A stretch of DNA of 64,000 nucleotides. Source: Bacilli bacterium. GTDB taxonomy: Bacteria > Bacillota_I > Bacilli_A > RFN20 > CAG-826. The position numbers were made by a program, and so were the translations under genes. This document shows positions 7,960-16,712 of the stretch, in pieces (within the stretch, counting starts at the first letter, position 1; every line of letters begins with the position of its first letter). The notes beneath the pieces were generated by a model that was not told where the DNA came from, did not search any database, and saw only the letters and a list, made by a program, of their open reading frames with translations. The stretch spans positions 338,162-402,161 of the forward strand of contig JAFUHI010000009.1 in NCBI GenBank assembly GCA_017468925.1, read 5' to 3'.

Positions 7960-9012
7960 ATGATAAGTAATCCATTTAATTTGATGTATGGCAGGATTCC
8001 AAACGAAAGTTTTGTCGAAAGAGATTACATTGTTGACAATGTTATGAGCGTGTTTAGTGGAGACAATCCATCGACAATGGCTTATGCAATAACTGGTGTC
8101 AGGGGTAGCGGGAAAACTGTTTTGTTAAGGGATATCACAAACAAGTTTTCGCAGAAAAAAGACTGGATAACCGTCAATCTAAATTTTGGTAGTGATTTAG
8201 TTGTGTCGCTAGCGAACAAATTGCTACACGCTGGGTCGAAAGACAAATTATTCTTAAATTGGAAAATAACCGTAACTGCCTCAATTGTTTCCTTAACTAT
8301 GGGAAGAAGCAAAGAACAAATAACTGATCCAGAAATCATAATAGAAGAGCTGCTTAAAAAAATTAAAAAGAGTAAAAAAAGAGTGTTGATTGCAATAGAT
8401 GAAGTCAATAACACGAAGGAAATGAGATATTTTGCCAATGTATTTCAGACAGTTATTGGGCGTGGCTATGACGTTTTCTTGCTAATGACTGGATTGGAAA
8501 ACAATATATTATCTTTATTTAATAATAAAGCCACATCATTTTTGGCAAGAACGCCAAAAATCAAATTGAATCCGTTGGATATAAAAGAAATCGCAATGAA
8601 ATATCAAAAGCACCTTGGCCTAAACATGGAGAGGTCGATTGAATTGGCCAAAATTACAAAAGGTTATGCCTTTGCATATCAGGTCTTGGGCTATTATTTA
8701 TTCGAAGACAGCGACCTCCCACTAGAAAGTATTTTGAATAAATTTGATTCTTATATGAGAAACAACGGATACGATGTTATTTTTAATGATTTAACATCGA
8801 CCGAGAAGAAATTCTGCCTCGCCTTAGAGGAATGCAATTCCCAAGATGTATCAGAAGTCGCCAAGGCATCGAAAATGAATAGCAACAATTTCAACAAATA
8901 CCGCCTTATATTGATTGAAAAGGGTATCATCGAGTCGGTCGGCTATGGGAAAATAAGTTTTGTCTTGCCGAGATTTAACGAATTTGTTTCCTATGTCAGA
9001 TTGTATCGGTAG
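7960..9012 (+). CDS. AAA+/STAND-type ATPase with C-terminal winged helix
   Basis: A 350-residue cytoplasmic P-loop ATPase. Walker A is GVRGSGKT (46-53) and Walker B VLIAIDEVNN (about 142-151). The organisation resembles Orc1/Cdc6-like and archaeal-type ATPases found widely as orphan genes in gut bacteria: a nucleotide-binding core, a helical lid (about 200-255) and a helix-turn-helix-like end (EVAKASKMNSNNFNKYRLILIEKG). GAGGTGA precedes the ATG. It sits in an element scar behind a TTGTAC repeat array that its own winged helix could bind, though that is inference. It may be a regulator, a replication or partition factor of a lost element, or a signalling ATPase. Confidence 0.75.
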   Translation: MISNPFNLMYGRIPNESFVERDYIVDNVMSVFSGDNPSTMAYAITGVRGSGKTVLLRDITNKFSQKKDWITVNLNFGSDLVVSLANKLLHAGSKDKLFLNWKITVTASIVSLTMGRSKEQITDPEIIIEELLKKIKKSKKRVLIAIDEVNNTKEMRYFANVFQTVIGRGYDVFLLMTGLENNILSLFNNKATSFLARTPKIKLNPLDIKEIAMKYQKHLGLNMERSIELAKITKGYAFAYQVLGYYLFEDSDLPLESILNKFDSYMRNNGYDVIFNDLTSTEKKFCLALEECNSQDVSEVAKASKMNSNNFNKYRLILIEKGIIESVGYGKISFVLPRFNEFVSYVRLYR

Positions 9013-9077
9013 TTTTGCATGTTATACGCTTGCGTTGTTTTAATCCGAGTCGCCAAATTATTGCAATAATGGGTTAT

Positions 9078-9096
9078 CCCGATTAAAATAATCGGG
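9078..9096 (+). other. Perfect hairpin next to the start of the GT2 gene
   Basis: CCCGATTA/TAATCGGG with an AAA loop, ending five bases before the ATG at 9102 and occupying the position where a ribosome site should be. No T tract follows, so it is not an ordinary terminator. Confidence 0.5.
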
Positions 9097-9101
9097 CGCT
9101 T

Positions 9102-10625
9102 ATGTTCACTATATATACTGGTTTTTGGGAAAGTATTGGAAATTGGTTCGTTGAATTATGGAACGGGATTGTCGGTTTTTTTTCTGACTTTTGGAACAAT
9201 CTTTTCAATTTACTTAAAGACAGTGTTTTCCGCGCGGTAGGCATTACTTTAATCGTTGAATCGATTGAAAAAGGAGAGCCGATTCCAGGGCAAGCTTGGG
9301 TTAATTTGGTATTCGGCGTGATCGCTTTGATATTTGGTTTGATGCTTGCCTATAAGCCAATATTGCTATTCATGGGTCTTTTTGGCAAAAGCAGGAAATA
9401 TTCCTTCCAACCACAAGATAAGAAATATGCGATATTGATCGCTGCAAGAAACGAAAGCAAAGTCATTGCAAACTGCATCGAGTCGCTTCAAGCAATGGAC
9501 TATCCTCGCGATATGTTCGACATCATCGTTATAGCGGACAATTGCAGCGATAATACAGCGGAAATAGCAAAAAATATGGGTTGTATCGTATATGAGCACA
9601 ACGACCCTAATGAGAAAAGAAAAGCCTACGCCTTGAGATATTTCTTCAACGAATTCAAGAAAGAACACGATGTGGTTGAAAGCTATTACGCTTATATCAT
9701 TTTCGACGCTGACACGATTGCAGCGCCTTCCTTTTTGACCGAGATGAATAATGGCATGCAGGAAGGTGGATTTGATGAAGCATGCGGATATAGAAACGTC
9801 AAAAATCTATCTGAAAATATGGCGACATCCATCTCTGGTATCAATGTCCATGTCGCGGTTGTGGTGGGGCAACGCGCTAGAAGCATAATGAGAACAAACC
9901 AGCAAGTATATGGGACGTCAAGCTGTTTGAGAAGCTATCTTTTGAAAGACGGCTGGACCTGGACGACACTCACAGAAGATTTGGATTTGGAGGCTGATTT
10001 AGCGGCGAAAGGCTACTATACCGGGTATGTAGAAGATGCTGTTATATATGAAGAAGAGCCTAACAAAGTAAGATTATTCATCCGCCAGCAGATGAGGTGG
10101 ACAAAAGGAAATTGGCAAAGCTGGAAGAAATATTCTTGGCCTTTATTTGTCTCCTTTTTGAAGAAGCCTACTTGGAGCAAATACGATATGTATTGGCAAT
10201 TCTTCCCATATTCCATTTTCTCTTTCTATTTGGGATTGATTCAGCAAATTGTCTCCATCATCTTACTTTTGATATATGGCAGCCATGGTTATAACTGGAT
10301 TGATATTTTCGGCTATTTGATTGGCTTGTATGGCGGATTATATATATCCACCGTCTTCCAAGACGCTTTAGTCATGATAAAGGAATGGAAACGCATCCAT
10401 TTATCGCTTGGTAGAGCGGTCTTATATGTCTTCTTATTCCCGATTTATAATCTTATAAACATCCCTGTTTCCGCTTTCTCGGTGTTCTGGAACGTCAAAT
10501 GGAAACTCATTGACCATCACTACGTCGTTGATGCGAATGTATTGGTGAATGAAGAAGTGGAAAAAGCCGCTATGATAGAGGCGAAAAAAGAAAAACGCCG
10601 CAAGAAGAAACAAAAAGTGGCGTAG
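9102..10625 (+). CDS. Membrane-bound processive glycosyltransferase, family 2
   Basis: 507 residues related to cellulose, hyaluronan and poly-GlcNAc synthases. A Trp/Phe-rich N-terminal stretch and a membrane helix (about 66-92) precede the catalytic domain, which shows ILIAARNESKV, the nucleotide-sugar Asp in IADNCSDNT, the metal-binding FDAD (Asp202, Asp204), TED (291-293) with the catalytic Asp, and QQMRW (329-333), the QxxRW box of processive enzymes. Three or four helices follow (about 365-480) before a Lys-rich tail. It should polymerise and export a beta-linked glycan from a UDP-sugar; the sugar cannot be read. No clear ribosome site is seen: a strong hairpin occupies that place. No PilZ domain is seen. 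Confidence 0.85.
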   Translation: MFTIYTGFWESIGNWFVELWNGIVGFFSDFWNNLFNLLKDSVFRAVGITLIVESIEKGEPIPGQAWVNLVFGVIALIFGLMLAYKPILLFMGLFGKSRKYSFQPQDKKYAILIAARNESKVIANCIESLQAMDYPRDMFDIIVIADNCSDNTAEIAKNMGCIVYEHNDPNEKRKAYALRYFFNEFKKEHDVVESYYAYIIFDADTIAAPSFLTEMNNGMQEGGFDEACGYRNVKNLSENMATSISGINVHVAVVVGQRARSIMRTNQQVYGTSSCLRSYLLKDGWTWTTLTEDLDLEADLAAKGYYTGYVEDAVIYEEEPNKVRLFIRQQMRWTKGNWQSWKKYSWPLFVSFLKKPTWSKYDMYWQFFPYSIFSFYLGLIQQIVSIILLLIYGSHGYNWIDIFGYLIGLYGGLYISTVFQDALVMIKEWKRIHLSLGRAVLYVFLFPIYNLINIPVSAFSVFWNVKWKLIDHHYVVDANVLVNEEVEKAAMIEAKKEKRRKKKQKVA

Positions 10626-11492
10626 TTATATCGTCCAATCTTTCTCTGATTTTTTCTTTCTGGCAAGGAAAGGAATTATTCCATAATCTTCATTCAAAGG
10701 AAGTTCTTCGTTAGGAATATATCCTTTTTTGTATCTTCTTTTGAAAATCAATCTATTCAAAGCGATAGAACCTATGATGCATAAGGCGGCGATCAATAAG
10801 ACTGCCCCCATTGTCACTAATCGATGCCATAATTCGATATTCTCCCCGAATATCCAAGTGGCTAACGAACCATCCGCGATGAATACTCCTTTTGATTCGC
10901 CGCTATATCCTTCTGGATAGACGATTCCGAATTTGACCAAATACATCCATCCAGTTATCAAAGCTAGAATGATGGCAAGAGGGATGGCGTCTCTCTTTTT
11001 GAATTTGCTGACGTTGAATAAGCATAAAATTCCGATGAAGAAGAGGATTACATGCTGTATAACTCCTCTATATGCTGCGTAATATAGGAATACTGCATCT
11101 TTATGGGTTGAAAGCATGCCTTCTGGATTCATTAGCATTCCAGCGATATACCCAACCCCTATCGCGAAAGCGTAGAATCCTGCTGTATATCTAGTTCTAG
11201 GATGACCGATAAGAAGAAGGAGAGGGACTATATAGTAGGCGAAATAGGAATATTCCACCAATTTGACTTCGCCAATATCGACAAAAACCCAATAAAGCGA
11301 TTCAACTGATTTGAAGGCGAATAATATCATCGTGACAATAAAAGCAAGTTTCGCGGAGGCTTTTTGCTTTCTTCTTAATAAAAAAGTTATTAGTATCGCT
11401 AGGGCGGTTAATGCCACCCCTATCCAGAAATATATTACCGACAGAGGCTTTGTTAATTCTTCCATACACAAAAGTATATGACCATTGGCCAT
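10626..11492 (-). CDS. Polytopic membrane protein, YwaF/TIGR02206-like
   Basis: 288 residues with about seven hydrophobic helices (near 15-38, 46-66, 82-100, 104-125, 140-160, 172-190 and 222-248) and a basic C-terminal tail. Helix spacing and the periplasmic-side loop with ELWHRLVTMG resemble the YwaF/TMEM164-like group of uncharacterised integral membrane proteins. The stop abuts the stop of the convergent GT2 gene with no spacer. Another start at 11465 (MEELTKPLS) is possible because neither start has a clear ribosome site. Function unknown. Confidence 0.65.
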   Translation of the reverse strand: MANGHILLCMEELTKPLSVIYFWIGVALTALAILITFLLRRKQKASAKLAFIVTMILFAFKSVESLYWVFVDIGEVKLVEYSYFAYYIVPLLLLIGHPRTRYTAGFYAFAIGVGYIAGMLMNPEGMLSTHKDAVFLYYAAYRGVIQHVILFFIGILCLFNVSKFKKRDAIPLAIILALITGWMYLVKFGIVYPEGYSGESKGVFIADGSLATWIFGENIELWHRLVTMGAVLLIAALCIIGSIALNRLIFKRRYKKGYIPNEELPLNEDYGIIPFLARKKKSEKDWTI

Positions 11493-11522
11493 TATTTCAA
11501 ATTATTTTTGAACATAAAACAA

Positions 11523-11550
11523 TTAACAAATATATCCATTTATTTATAAT
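11523..11550 (+). promoter_or_regulatory. Promoter of the 11586 glycosidase operon
   Basis: TTAACA (11523-11528), a 16-base spacer and TATAAT (11545-11550), 35 bases before the ATG with GGAG between. Confidence 0.6.
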
Positions 11551-11585
11551 AAAGTTAATCAAATGGATTTAACTCGGAGTAAATT

Positions 11586-14387
11586 ATGAAAAACGTTGAC
11601 AACAAATACAAAGCAATTCCTTTTTGGTCATGGAACGATGAACTTGAGATACCAGAACTATTAAAACAAATAGAATGGATGAACGATAATGGCATAGGCG
11701 GTTTCTTCATGCACGCCAGAGGAGGTTTGAAAACCGAATATCTAGGCAAAAAATGGTTTGATTGCATTGAAGCCTGCGAAAAGAAGGCCAAAGAACTTGG
11801 GATGTATGCATATGCATATGACGAGAACGGCTGGCCCAGTGGATTCGTCGGAGGCAAATTATTAAGTGATATTGAGAATCACGATAAATATCTCACATGC
11901 AAAATCGGGGAATATGATTCTTCCGCAAAAGTTTCCTATAACCTAGATGGCGACAAATTAGTGAGAACGACTTCTGGCAATAACGTCCTTAATGTCTATG
12001 AATATTATGCCGCTTCCACCGCGGACATCTGCAATCCAGAGGTGGTGGATAAATTTATCGCCATGACCCATGAGGAATACAAGAAAAGAGACAATTTTGA
12101 TTTAAAAGGTTTTTTCACTGATGAGCCGCAATATTATAGGTGGGGCACATCATTCACCAGGGTTTTGCCAGGATTTTGGAAAGAAATGTATGACGAAGAC
12201 ATATACGATAAAATCGGCCTCCTATTCGTGGAAAAAGAAGGATATGAGGAATTTAGATACCGTTATTGGAAGACATTGCAGCAGCTGATGCTCAACAATT
12301 TCGCGAAAAAGATTTATGACTGGTGCGATGAAAATGGATATAAATTAACAGGCCATTATGTCGAAGAAACCTCTTTAGGTAATCAAATAATGTGCTGCGG
12401 AGGCGTGATGCCATTTTATGAATTTGAGCATATCCCCGGCATTGATTGGCTATCTAGAAATATTGGCACATCTTTATCCCCTAGACAATTAGGATCTGCG
12501 GCAGCCCAATTAGGCAAAAAGCAAACAATCACCGAGACATATGGCTGCTGTGGATGGGATGTATCTCCTAAAGAATTGAAGCATATTGCCGAATTCCTAT
12601 ATGTAGGAGGCGTCAATTTGATGTGTCATCACCTTCTCCCATATTCGGAGCATGGGCAAAGGAAGAGAGATTATCCGTCTCATTTCTCGATGGTCAACCC
12701 ATGGGTGAGAAACAACTTCAAAGAATTCAATGACTATTTCTCGATATTAGGAGAGGCGCTTTCGAAAAGTGAAGAGATATGCAATGTCGGTGTTTTAAAC
12801 CCCATCAGAAGCGCTTATCTCACATATAAGAGATTCGAGCCAGGATTTAACTGCATCGATATCGATGAAGGCTTAACAAAAGTATTAACGAAGCTCGATG
12901 ATATGCAAATCCAATATCATTTGATCGATGAGACGCTTCTGGAAAAACATGGCAAAGTCGAAGGCAATAAGTTTGTCATGGGCTTAGGCAAATACGATTA
13001 CATCATTCTCCCAAAAATAAGGACAATGGGTAAATTCACCGAGGAATTGCTTAGAAATTACATCAAAAACGGAGGAAAAGTCCTAATAGATGAAAATAAG
13101 CCGACATATCTAGAAGGCACCCCATACGATTATCCTTATCTAGAAAACAACGTCTCCTATGAAGAAATAAAGTCCGCTCAGCCGTATGTGACTAGTGGGG
13201 CCAAAGGAATCAGATTCACCTTAAGGAAAGATGAAGATGGAAATAAATTCATCTTCGCTGTAAATCTTTTAGATGAGCCTGTGGATATTTCTATTTCTTC
13301 CCCTGAATTTGCCTCATTCAAATCATATGATATCCTGCGCGACGAATATGAATTAATAGACACGACGCTGCATTTTGAGCCATATCAGTCGTATTTGCTA
13401 TATTTCTCCAATGAAAAAGCGGAAGAAAAAGAAGCGCTGTCCTCTTTAAGGTTTGAAAATGATTATGACATCGTCAAGTCTGTCGACAATTATTTGATGC
13501 TCGATAAACTTTCCTATTCATTTGACGCAAAAGAATGGAGCAAGCCTCTTCTCTATATGGGCGTCCAAGACGTGATGCTCAGATCAAGATATAAAGGCGA
13601 CCTCTATCTCAAATACGAATTTGATGTCAAAGAGATAGGAGAAGATATGGTTCTATTAAGTGAGAACAACAATATCATTTCCGTATCGCTTAATGGAAAA
13701 GAACTTAAGAAGACAGGCCATTCGAAAGTCGAGAATGAGTTATTCGAGTACGATATCTCTTCTGAAGTCAAAGTCGGCAGAAACACCGCGATTATCAAAG
13801 TCACTTATTTCCAATCTGATATCGTCTATTACACCTTGTTTGATGCGAATGACACCGAAAGCCTTAAGAACTGTTTGGCTTACGATTCCGACATTGAAGC
13901 GATATTCATCCGTGGGAAATTTGGTGTTTATGGCGATTTCAAAGAAGGCAAAGACAAGAACATCTTGTTAGGGAATAATTTCTATATCGGCAAGCAGAAG
14001 AAACACATCAATAACCTTATTGAAGAAGGCTTCCCATTCTTCGCAGGAGACATTTCCTTATCCACGAAAAAGAAAGTGGATTCCACCAAAAAGGAATTGG
14101 TGTTCGATGAAAGATTCCACCTCGTAGAAGTTGAAATCAATGGGGAAAACGCAGGGAAAATGATGTTCTCTTCCAAAAAAGACGTATCAAAATATCTTAA
14201 AGTCGGAGAGAATGATTTCGTAATAACCTTAACAGTCGGGAATAGAAACCTGCTTGGACCATTCCACACCCCAGAGCAAGAAAATCTCTCTATCGGCCCA
14301 TACACTTGGGAAAGATTTGGTTCTTGGAAAGATGGCGAATGCCCTGATTTAAGGGATGATTATTCTTTTGTGAAAACAATCATATAG
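11586..14387 (+). CDS. Glycoside hydrolase related to GH106 alpha-L-rhamnosidases
   Basis: 933 residues. The opening PFWSWNDELEIPELLKQIEW, then GIGGFFMHARGGL and AYDENGWPSG, are hallmarks of the large glycosyl-hydrolase group that includes GH106: an N-terminal TIM barrel (about 1-500) with candidate acid residues in TDEPQYYR and ETYGCCGWD, followed by beta-sandwich domains (about 530-930). There is no signal peptide, so it acts on imported material. GGAG precedes the ATG and the next gene starts eight bases after the stop, forming an operon with a GH109-like enzyme. Rhamnosidase activity is an inference; members of this group are diverse and the exact bond is unknown. Confidence 0.7.
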   Translation: MKNVDNKYKAIPFWSWNDELEIPELLKQIEWMNDNGIGGFFMHARGGLKTEYLGKKWFDCIEACEKKAKELGMYAYAYDENGWPSGFVGGKLLSDIENHDKYLTCKIGEYDSSAKVSYNLDGDKLVRTTSGNNVLNVYEYYAASTADICNPEVVDKFIAMTHEEYKKRDNFDLKGFFTDEPQYYRWGTSFTRVLPGFWKEMYDEDIYDKIGLLFVEKEGYEEFRYRYWKTLQQLMLNNFAKKIYDWCDENGYKLTGHYVEETSLGNQIMCCGGVMPFYEFEHIPGIDWLSRNIGTSLSPRQLGSAAAQLGKKQTITETYGCCGWDVSPKELKHIAEFLYVGGVNLMCHHLLPYSEHGQRKRDYPSHFSMVNPWVRNNFKEFNDYFSILGEALSKSEEICNVGVLNPIRSAYLTYKRFEPGFNCIDIDEGLTKVLTKLDDMQIQYHLIDETLLEKHGKVEGNKFVMGLGKYDYIILPKIRTMGKFTEELLRNYIKNGGKVLIDENKPTYLEGTPYDYPYLENNVSYEEIKSAQPYVTSGAKGIRFTLRKDEDGNKFIFAVNLLDEPVDISISSPEFASFKSYDILRDEYELIDTTLHFEPYQSYLLYFSNEKAEEKEALSSLRFENDYDIVKSVDNYLMLDKLSYSFDAKEWSKPLLYMGVQDVMLRSRYKGDLYLKYEFDVKEIGEDMVLLSENNNIISVSLNGKELKKTGHSKVENELFEYDISSEVKVGRNTAIIKVTYFQSDIVYYTLFDANDTESLKNCLAYDSDIEAIFIRGKFGVYGDFKEGKDKNILLGNNFYIGKQKKHINNLIEEGFPFFAGDISLSTKKKVDSTKKELVFDERFHLVEVEINGENAGKMMFSSKKDVSKYLKVGENDFVITLTVGNRNLLGPFHTPEQENLSIGPYTWERFGSWKDGECPDLRDDYSFVKTII

Positions 14388-14395
14388 GCGAGACT

Positions 14396-15628
14396 ATGGA
14401 AGAATATAAAATTGGCATAATTGGAGTGGGGAATAGAGGCTCCTGGCTACTAAAATACACTTTCCTCAATCACGATGTTAAAGTCATCGCGGTGTGCGAT
14501 AAATACGAAGATAGGGTTGAATCCGCAGCAAAAATGATTGAAGAAGCGGGACAACCAACCCCATTTAAGACGACTGATTATCATGAATTATTAGAAGTCA
14601 ATGGGATGGATGCGGTAGTCATTGCTACATCCTGGGCCTATCATATCCCAATCTCTATAGCCGCTTTGGAAAAGGGGATACCAGTTGGATGCGAAGTAGG
14701 AGGCGCTTATTCGTTAGAAGATTGTTATAAATTGATCGAGACTTGCACAAGGACAAAAGTCCCTTTCTCGATGGTAGAAAACGTTTCTTATGGGAAAGAG
14801 GAGCTGATGGTCCTAAAGATGGTAAGAGAGGGCTTATTTGGCGAAATCATCCATTGCGAAGGCGGATATCGCCACGATTTGAGGGAAGAAATCGGCTTTG
14901 GACGTGAGAATAGGCATTACCGTTTTAATGAATATCTAGATAGGAATAGAGAGAATTACCCTACTCACGAATTGGGCCCAATAAATAACATCTTGAATAT
15001 CACAAGAGGCAATAGGTATGTGTCTTTGATGTCTACTGCCAGCAAATCAGCAGGAATGCATGAATTCTTCTTGAAGAAGAAGGGTGAAGAATACGATGCG
15101 ACCAATATGGTTTTCAAACAAGGTGATGTAGTCACTACGCTTTTAAAAACCGAACAGGGTCAGCTTGTAAGAATCACTTTGGAAACCACATTGCCTAGAC
15201 CCTATTCCCGCAACTTGAATGTGATTGGGACAAAGGGCTCATATTGCGAAGAGAACAAATCCATTTTCATCGATGGGGAATATGATGAAGGCCAAGCGTG
15301 GAATTGGCGGCCAAATTGGGGTAATGTGGATAAATATTTCGAAAAATATAATTCAGGATTGTGGGAAGCTTATGAGAAAGGCGGCGTAGATGTCGGGCAT
15401 GGAGGAATTGATAGCCTATGCTGGATCGATTTCTTGTATCACGTAAAACATAAATTGCCTATGCCTACCGATGTATATGATTCTGTGACTATGATGGCGG
15501 TTTCGGTATTAAGCGAAATGTCTATAAAAAACGGCTCAACCTGGGTGGATTTCCCTGATTTCACAGATGGAAAATACAAGGAAAGAAAGCCTTGGGAGAT
15601 CATGGATTCTGTTCCTTGGCTAAGATAA
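14396..15628 (+). CDS. Gfo/Idh/MocA-family protein of the GH109 type
   Basis: 410 residues with a Rossmann fold at the start (IGIIGVGNRGSWLL) and the GH109-like segments GCEVGGAYSLEDCYKL, EGGYRHDLR and YPTHELGPI. GH109 enzymes are NAD-dependent glycosidases, first known for alpha-N-acetylgalactosamine, that oxidise and eliminate instead of using two acid residues; the YPTH His is typically near the active site. Lacking the usual Tat signal, it should work in the cytoplasm. Together with the preceding hydrolase it forms a two-gene glycan-breakdown operon. It could alternatively be a plain sugar dehydrogenase. Confidence 0.75.
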   Translation: MEEYKIGIIGVGNRGSWLLKYTFLNHDVKVIAVCDKYEDRVESAAKMIEEAGQPTPFKTTDYHELLEVNGMDAVVIATSWAYHIPISIAALEKGIPVGCEVGGAYSLEDCYKLIETCTRTKVPFSMVENVSYGKEELMVLKMVREGLFGEIIHCEGGYRHDLREEIGFGRENRHYRFNEYLDRNRENYPTHELGPINNILNITRGNRYVSLMSTASKSAGMHEFFLKKKGEEYDATNMVFKQGDVVTTLLKTEQGQLVRITLETTLPRPYSRNLNVIGTKGSYCEENKSIFIDGEYDEGQAWNWRPNWGNVDKYFEKYNSGLWEAYEKGGVDVGHGGIDSLCWIDFLYHVKHKLPMPTDVYDSVTMMAVSVLSEMSIKNGSTWVDFPDFTDGKYKERKPWEIMDSVPWLR

Positions 15629-15642
15629 ATGATATTTTTTAG

Positions 15643-15670
15643 TGGCGAAAGTCTCAATTAATTGTATAAT
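15643..15670 (+). promoter_or_regulatory. Promoter of tRNA-Thr
   Basis: TGGCGA (15643-15648), a 16-base spacer and TATAAT (15665-15670), ten bases before the tRNA. Confidence 0.5.
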
Positions 15671-15680
15671 TCTTTTTGCT

Positions 15681-15755
15681 GCCGACTTGGCTCAACGGTA
15701 GAGCAACGCACTTGTAATGCGTAGGTTGGGGGTTCGATTCCCTCAGTCGGCACCA
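15681..15755 (+). tRNA. tRNA-Thr(TGT)
   Basis: 75 bases with acceptor stem GCCGACT/AGTCGGC and encoded CCA. The anticodon loop ACTTGTAAT gives TGT. Confidence 0.94.
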
Positions 15756-15767
15756 ATTGCAAAAATG

Positions 15768-15792
15768 CCCTAATGAAAAATTAGGGTTTTTT
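15768..15792 (+). terminator. Terminator after tRNA-Thr
   Basis: CCCTAAT/ATTAGGG (15768-15774 with 15780-15786), GAAAA loop, then six T. Confidence 0.88.
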
Positions 15793-15996
15793 GTTGTCCG
15801 TTTATGAGGTTTAGCAAGATTTGAAACATCTAGTTTGATTCTTGTGAGGGGTAGAGATGAGTCTCGTTGTAATAAAGTATTTTATTCAAAAAGTTACAAA
15901 AATTTTTTCAATCACAATCTTGACACATATTTTTGACAACAAATCACATCTTTCATTTTACAAAAATAACGATGATATCTTGATATAAAAATCATA

Positions 15997-16506
15997 ATGT
16001 TATTTTTTATTTACAAATTGCGAAAATATTCAGCATTTATCGAAATGTTAAAAATTTTTAACATCCGAAAAATCTTATTGAAAAAATATGTTGATTTTCA
16101 TTATTTAGGACTGCTAATATATGCTCACGGTATGTCGAGAAGAAGAGGATTATCATACGAACAAAAGTTAATTGCCGCTTTGGAAAAACTACCTTCCCCA
16201 TTGGAGGATAAGAAACATAACATTAAGATATATTTCGAGGACAATAGGGCAAGGAGCAATCAAAGCCGGTTTGAACATATCGTTGATCAACGTCACGGCT
16301 TAAGGCCGAGTGACATTGAAAAAATACCGAGGTATTTGAAGAAATGCATTTTTAGGAGGGATCCAGAAAGAAGCGGGACATATAATATATACCTAAAGAG
16401 AAGAAGCGTTCGCGAGGAGTACATAAAAATATCGGTTAAAATCGATTCGCGTTCACCAAACGTTGCCATCGTTAAAACCATGTATGTCACAACAATAGTA
16501 AAATAA
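15997..16506 (+). CDS. Putative BECR-fold (barnase/EndoU/RelE-like) nuclease domain protein
   Basis: 169 residues, or 124 if the ATG at 16132 (MSRRRGLSYEQKL) is used; the first 45 residues are basic and hydrophobic and neither start has a good ribosome site. The C-terminal part, with FEHIVDQRHGLRPSDIEKIP, KRRSVREEYIKIS and a closing IVKTMYVTTIV, has the His/Arg-rich helix-then-sheet pattern of the phage-linked BECR nucleases (PBECR group) and related toxins. No immunity gene is obvious: the next transcript is an ncRNA. The fold assignment is inference from motif order only. Confidence 0.5.
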   Translation: MLFFIYKLRKYSAFIEMLKIFNIRKILLKKYVDFHYLGLLIYAHGMSRRRGLSYEQKLIAALEKLPSPLEDKKHNIKIYFEDNRARSNQSRFEHIVDQRHGLRPSDIEKIPRYLKKCIFRRDPERSGTYNIYLKRRSVREEYIKISVKIDSRSPNVAIVKTMYVTTIVK

Positions 16507-16507
16507 C

Positions 16508-16536
16508 TTCTCAAAACGAAAAAAATGTCCTATAAT
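16508..16536 (+). promoter_or_regulatory. Promoter of the structured ncRNA
   Basis: TTCTCA (16508-16513), a 17-base spacer and a perfect TATAAT (16531-16536). The start would be at about 16541-16543, the base of the closing stem. Confidence 0.65.
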
Positions 16537-16540
16537 AATC

Positions 16541-16700
16541 TTGTCAAGGGTGGAGATGTAATGTCACTACGGTTGATAAAAACTGACTGTGATGTTCAGC
16601 GTACGACCACGGCGCACCTCTAGGGGTGGTACACAGCGATCCAGGAACGCGCTGACCTGGTTGACAAGCAAAACAATGGCTCATCGGAGTCATTTTTTGT
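16541..16700 (+). ncRNA. Unassigned structured small RNA
   Basis: An independent transcription unit of about 155-160 bases with no ORF, between its own promoter and a strong terminator. The eight-base-pair closing stem CTTGTCAA/TTGACAAG (16540-16547 with 16661-16668) encloses two arms. Arm one pairs 16560-16567 with 16589-16596 and CGGTT/AACTG inside it (GATAAA loop). Arm two pairs CAGCG/CGCTG (16597-16601 with 16650-16654) and contains a hairpin CACCT/GGGTG with a CTAG loop (16615-16628). An alternative hairpin CCAGG/CCTGG (16641-16645 with 16656-16660) would compete with arm two. I see no SRP, tmRNA or RNase P signatures. A 6S-like regulator or a lineage-specific RNA are possible. Confidence 0.65.
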
Positions 16701-16704
16701 TTTT
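16671..16704. terminator. Bidirectional terminator between the ncRNA and the GH78-like gene
   Basis: AATGGCTC/GAGTCATT (16675-16682 with 16687-16694, ATCG loop) has a T tract on the right and an A-rich tract on the left, so it can stop both the ncRNA and the convergent gene that ends at 16713. Confidence 0.82.
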
Positions 16705-16712
16705 ACGGCCAT

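Noticed and set aside
16541-16700. Assignment as SRP RNA, tmRNA or RNase P RNA
   Set aside because: The GGAA-loop SRP core, tRNA-like ends and the conserved RNase P segments are absent.
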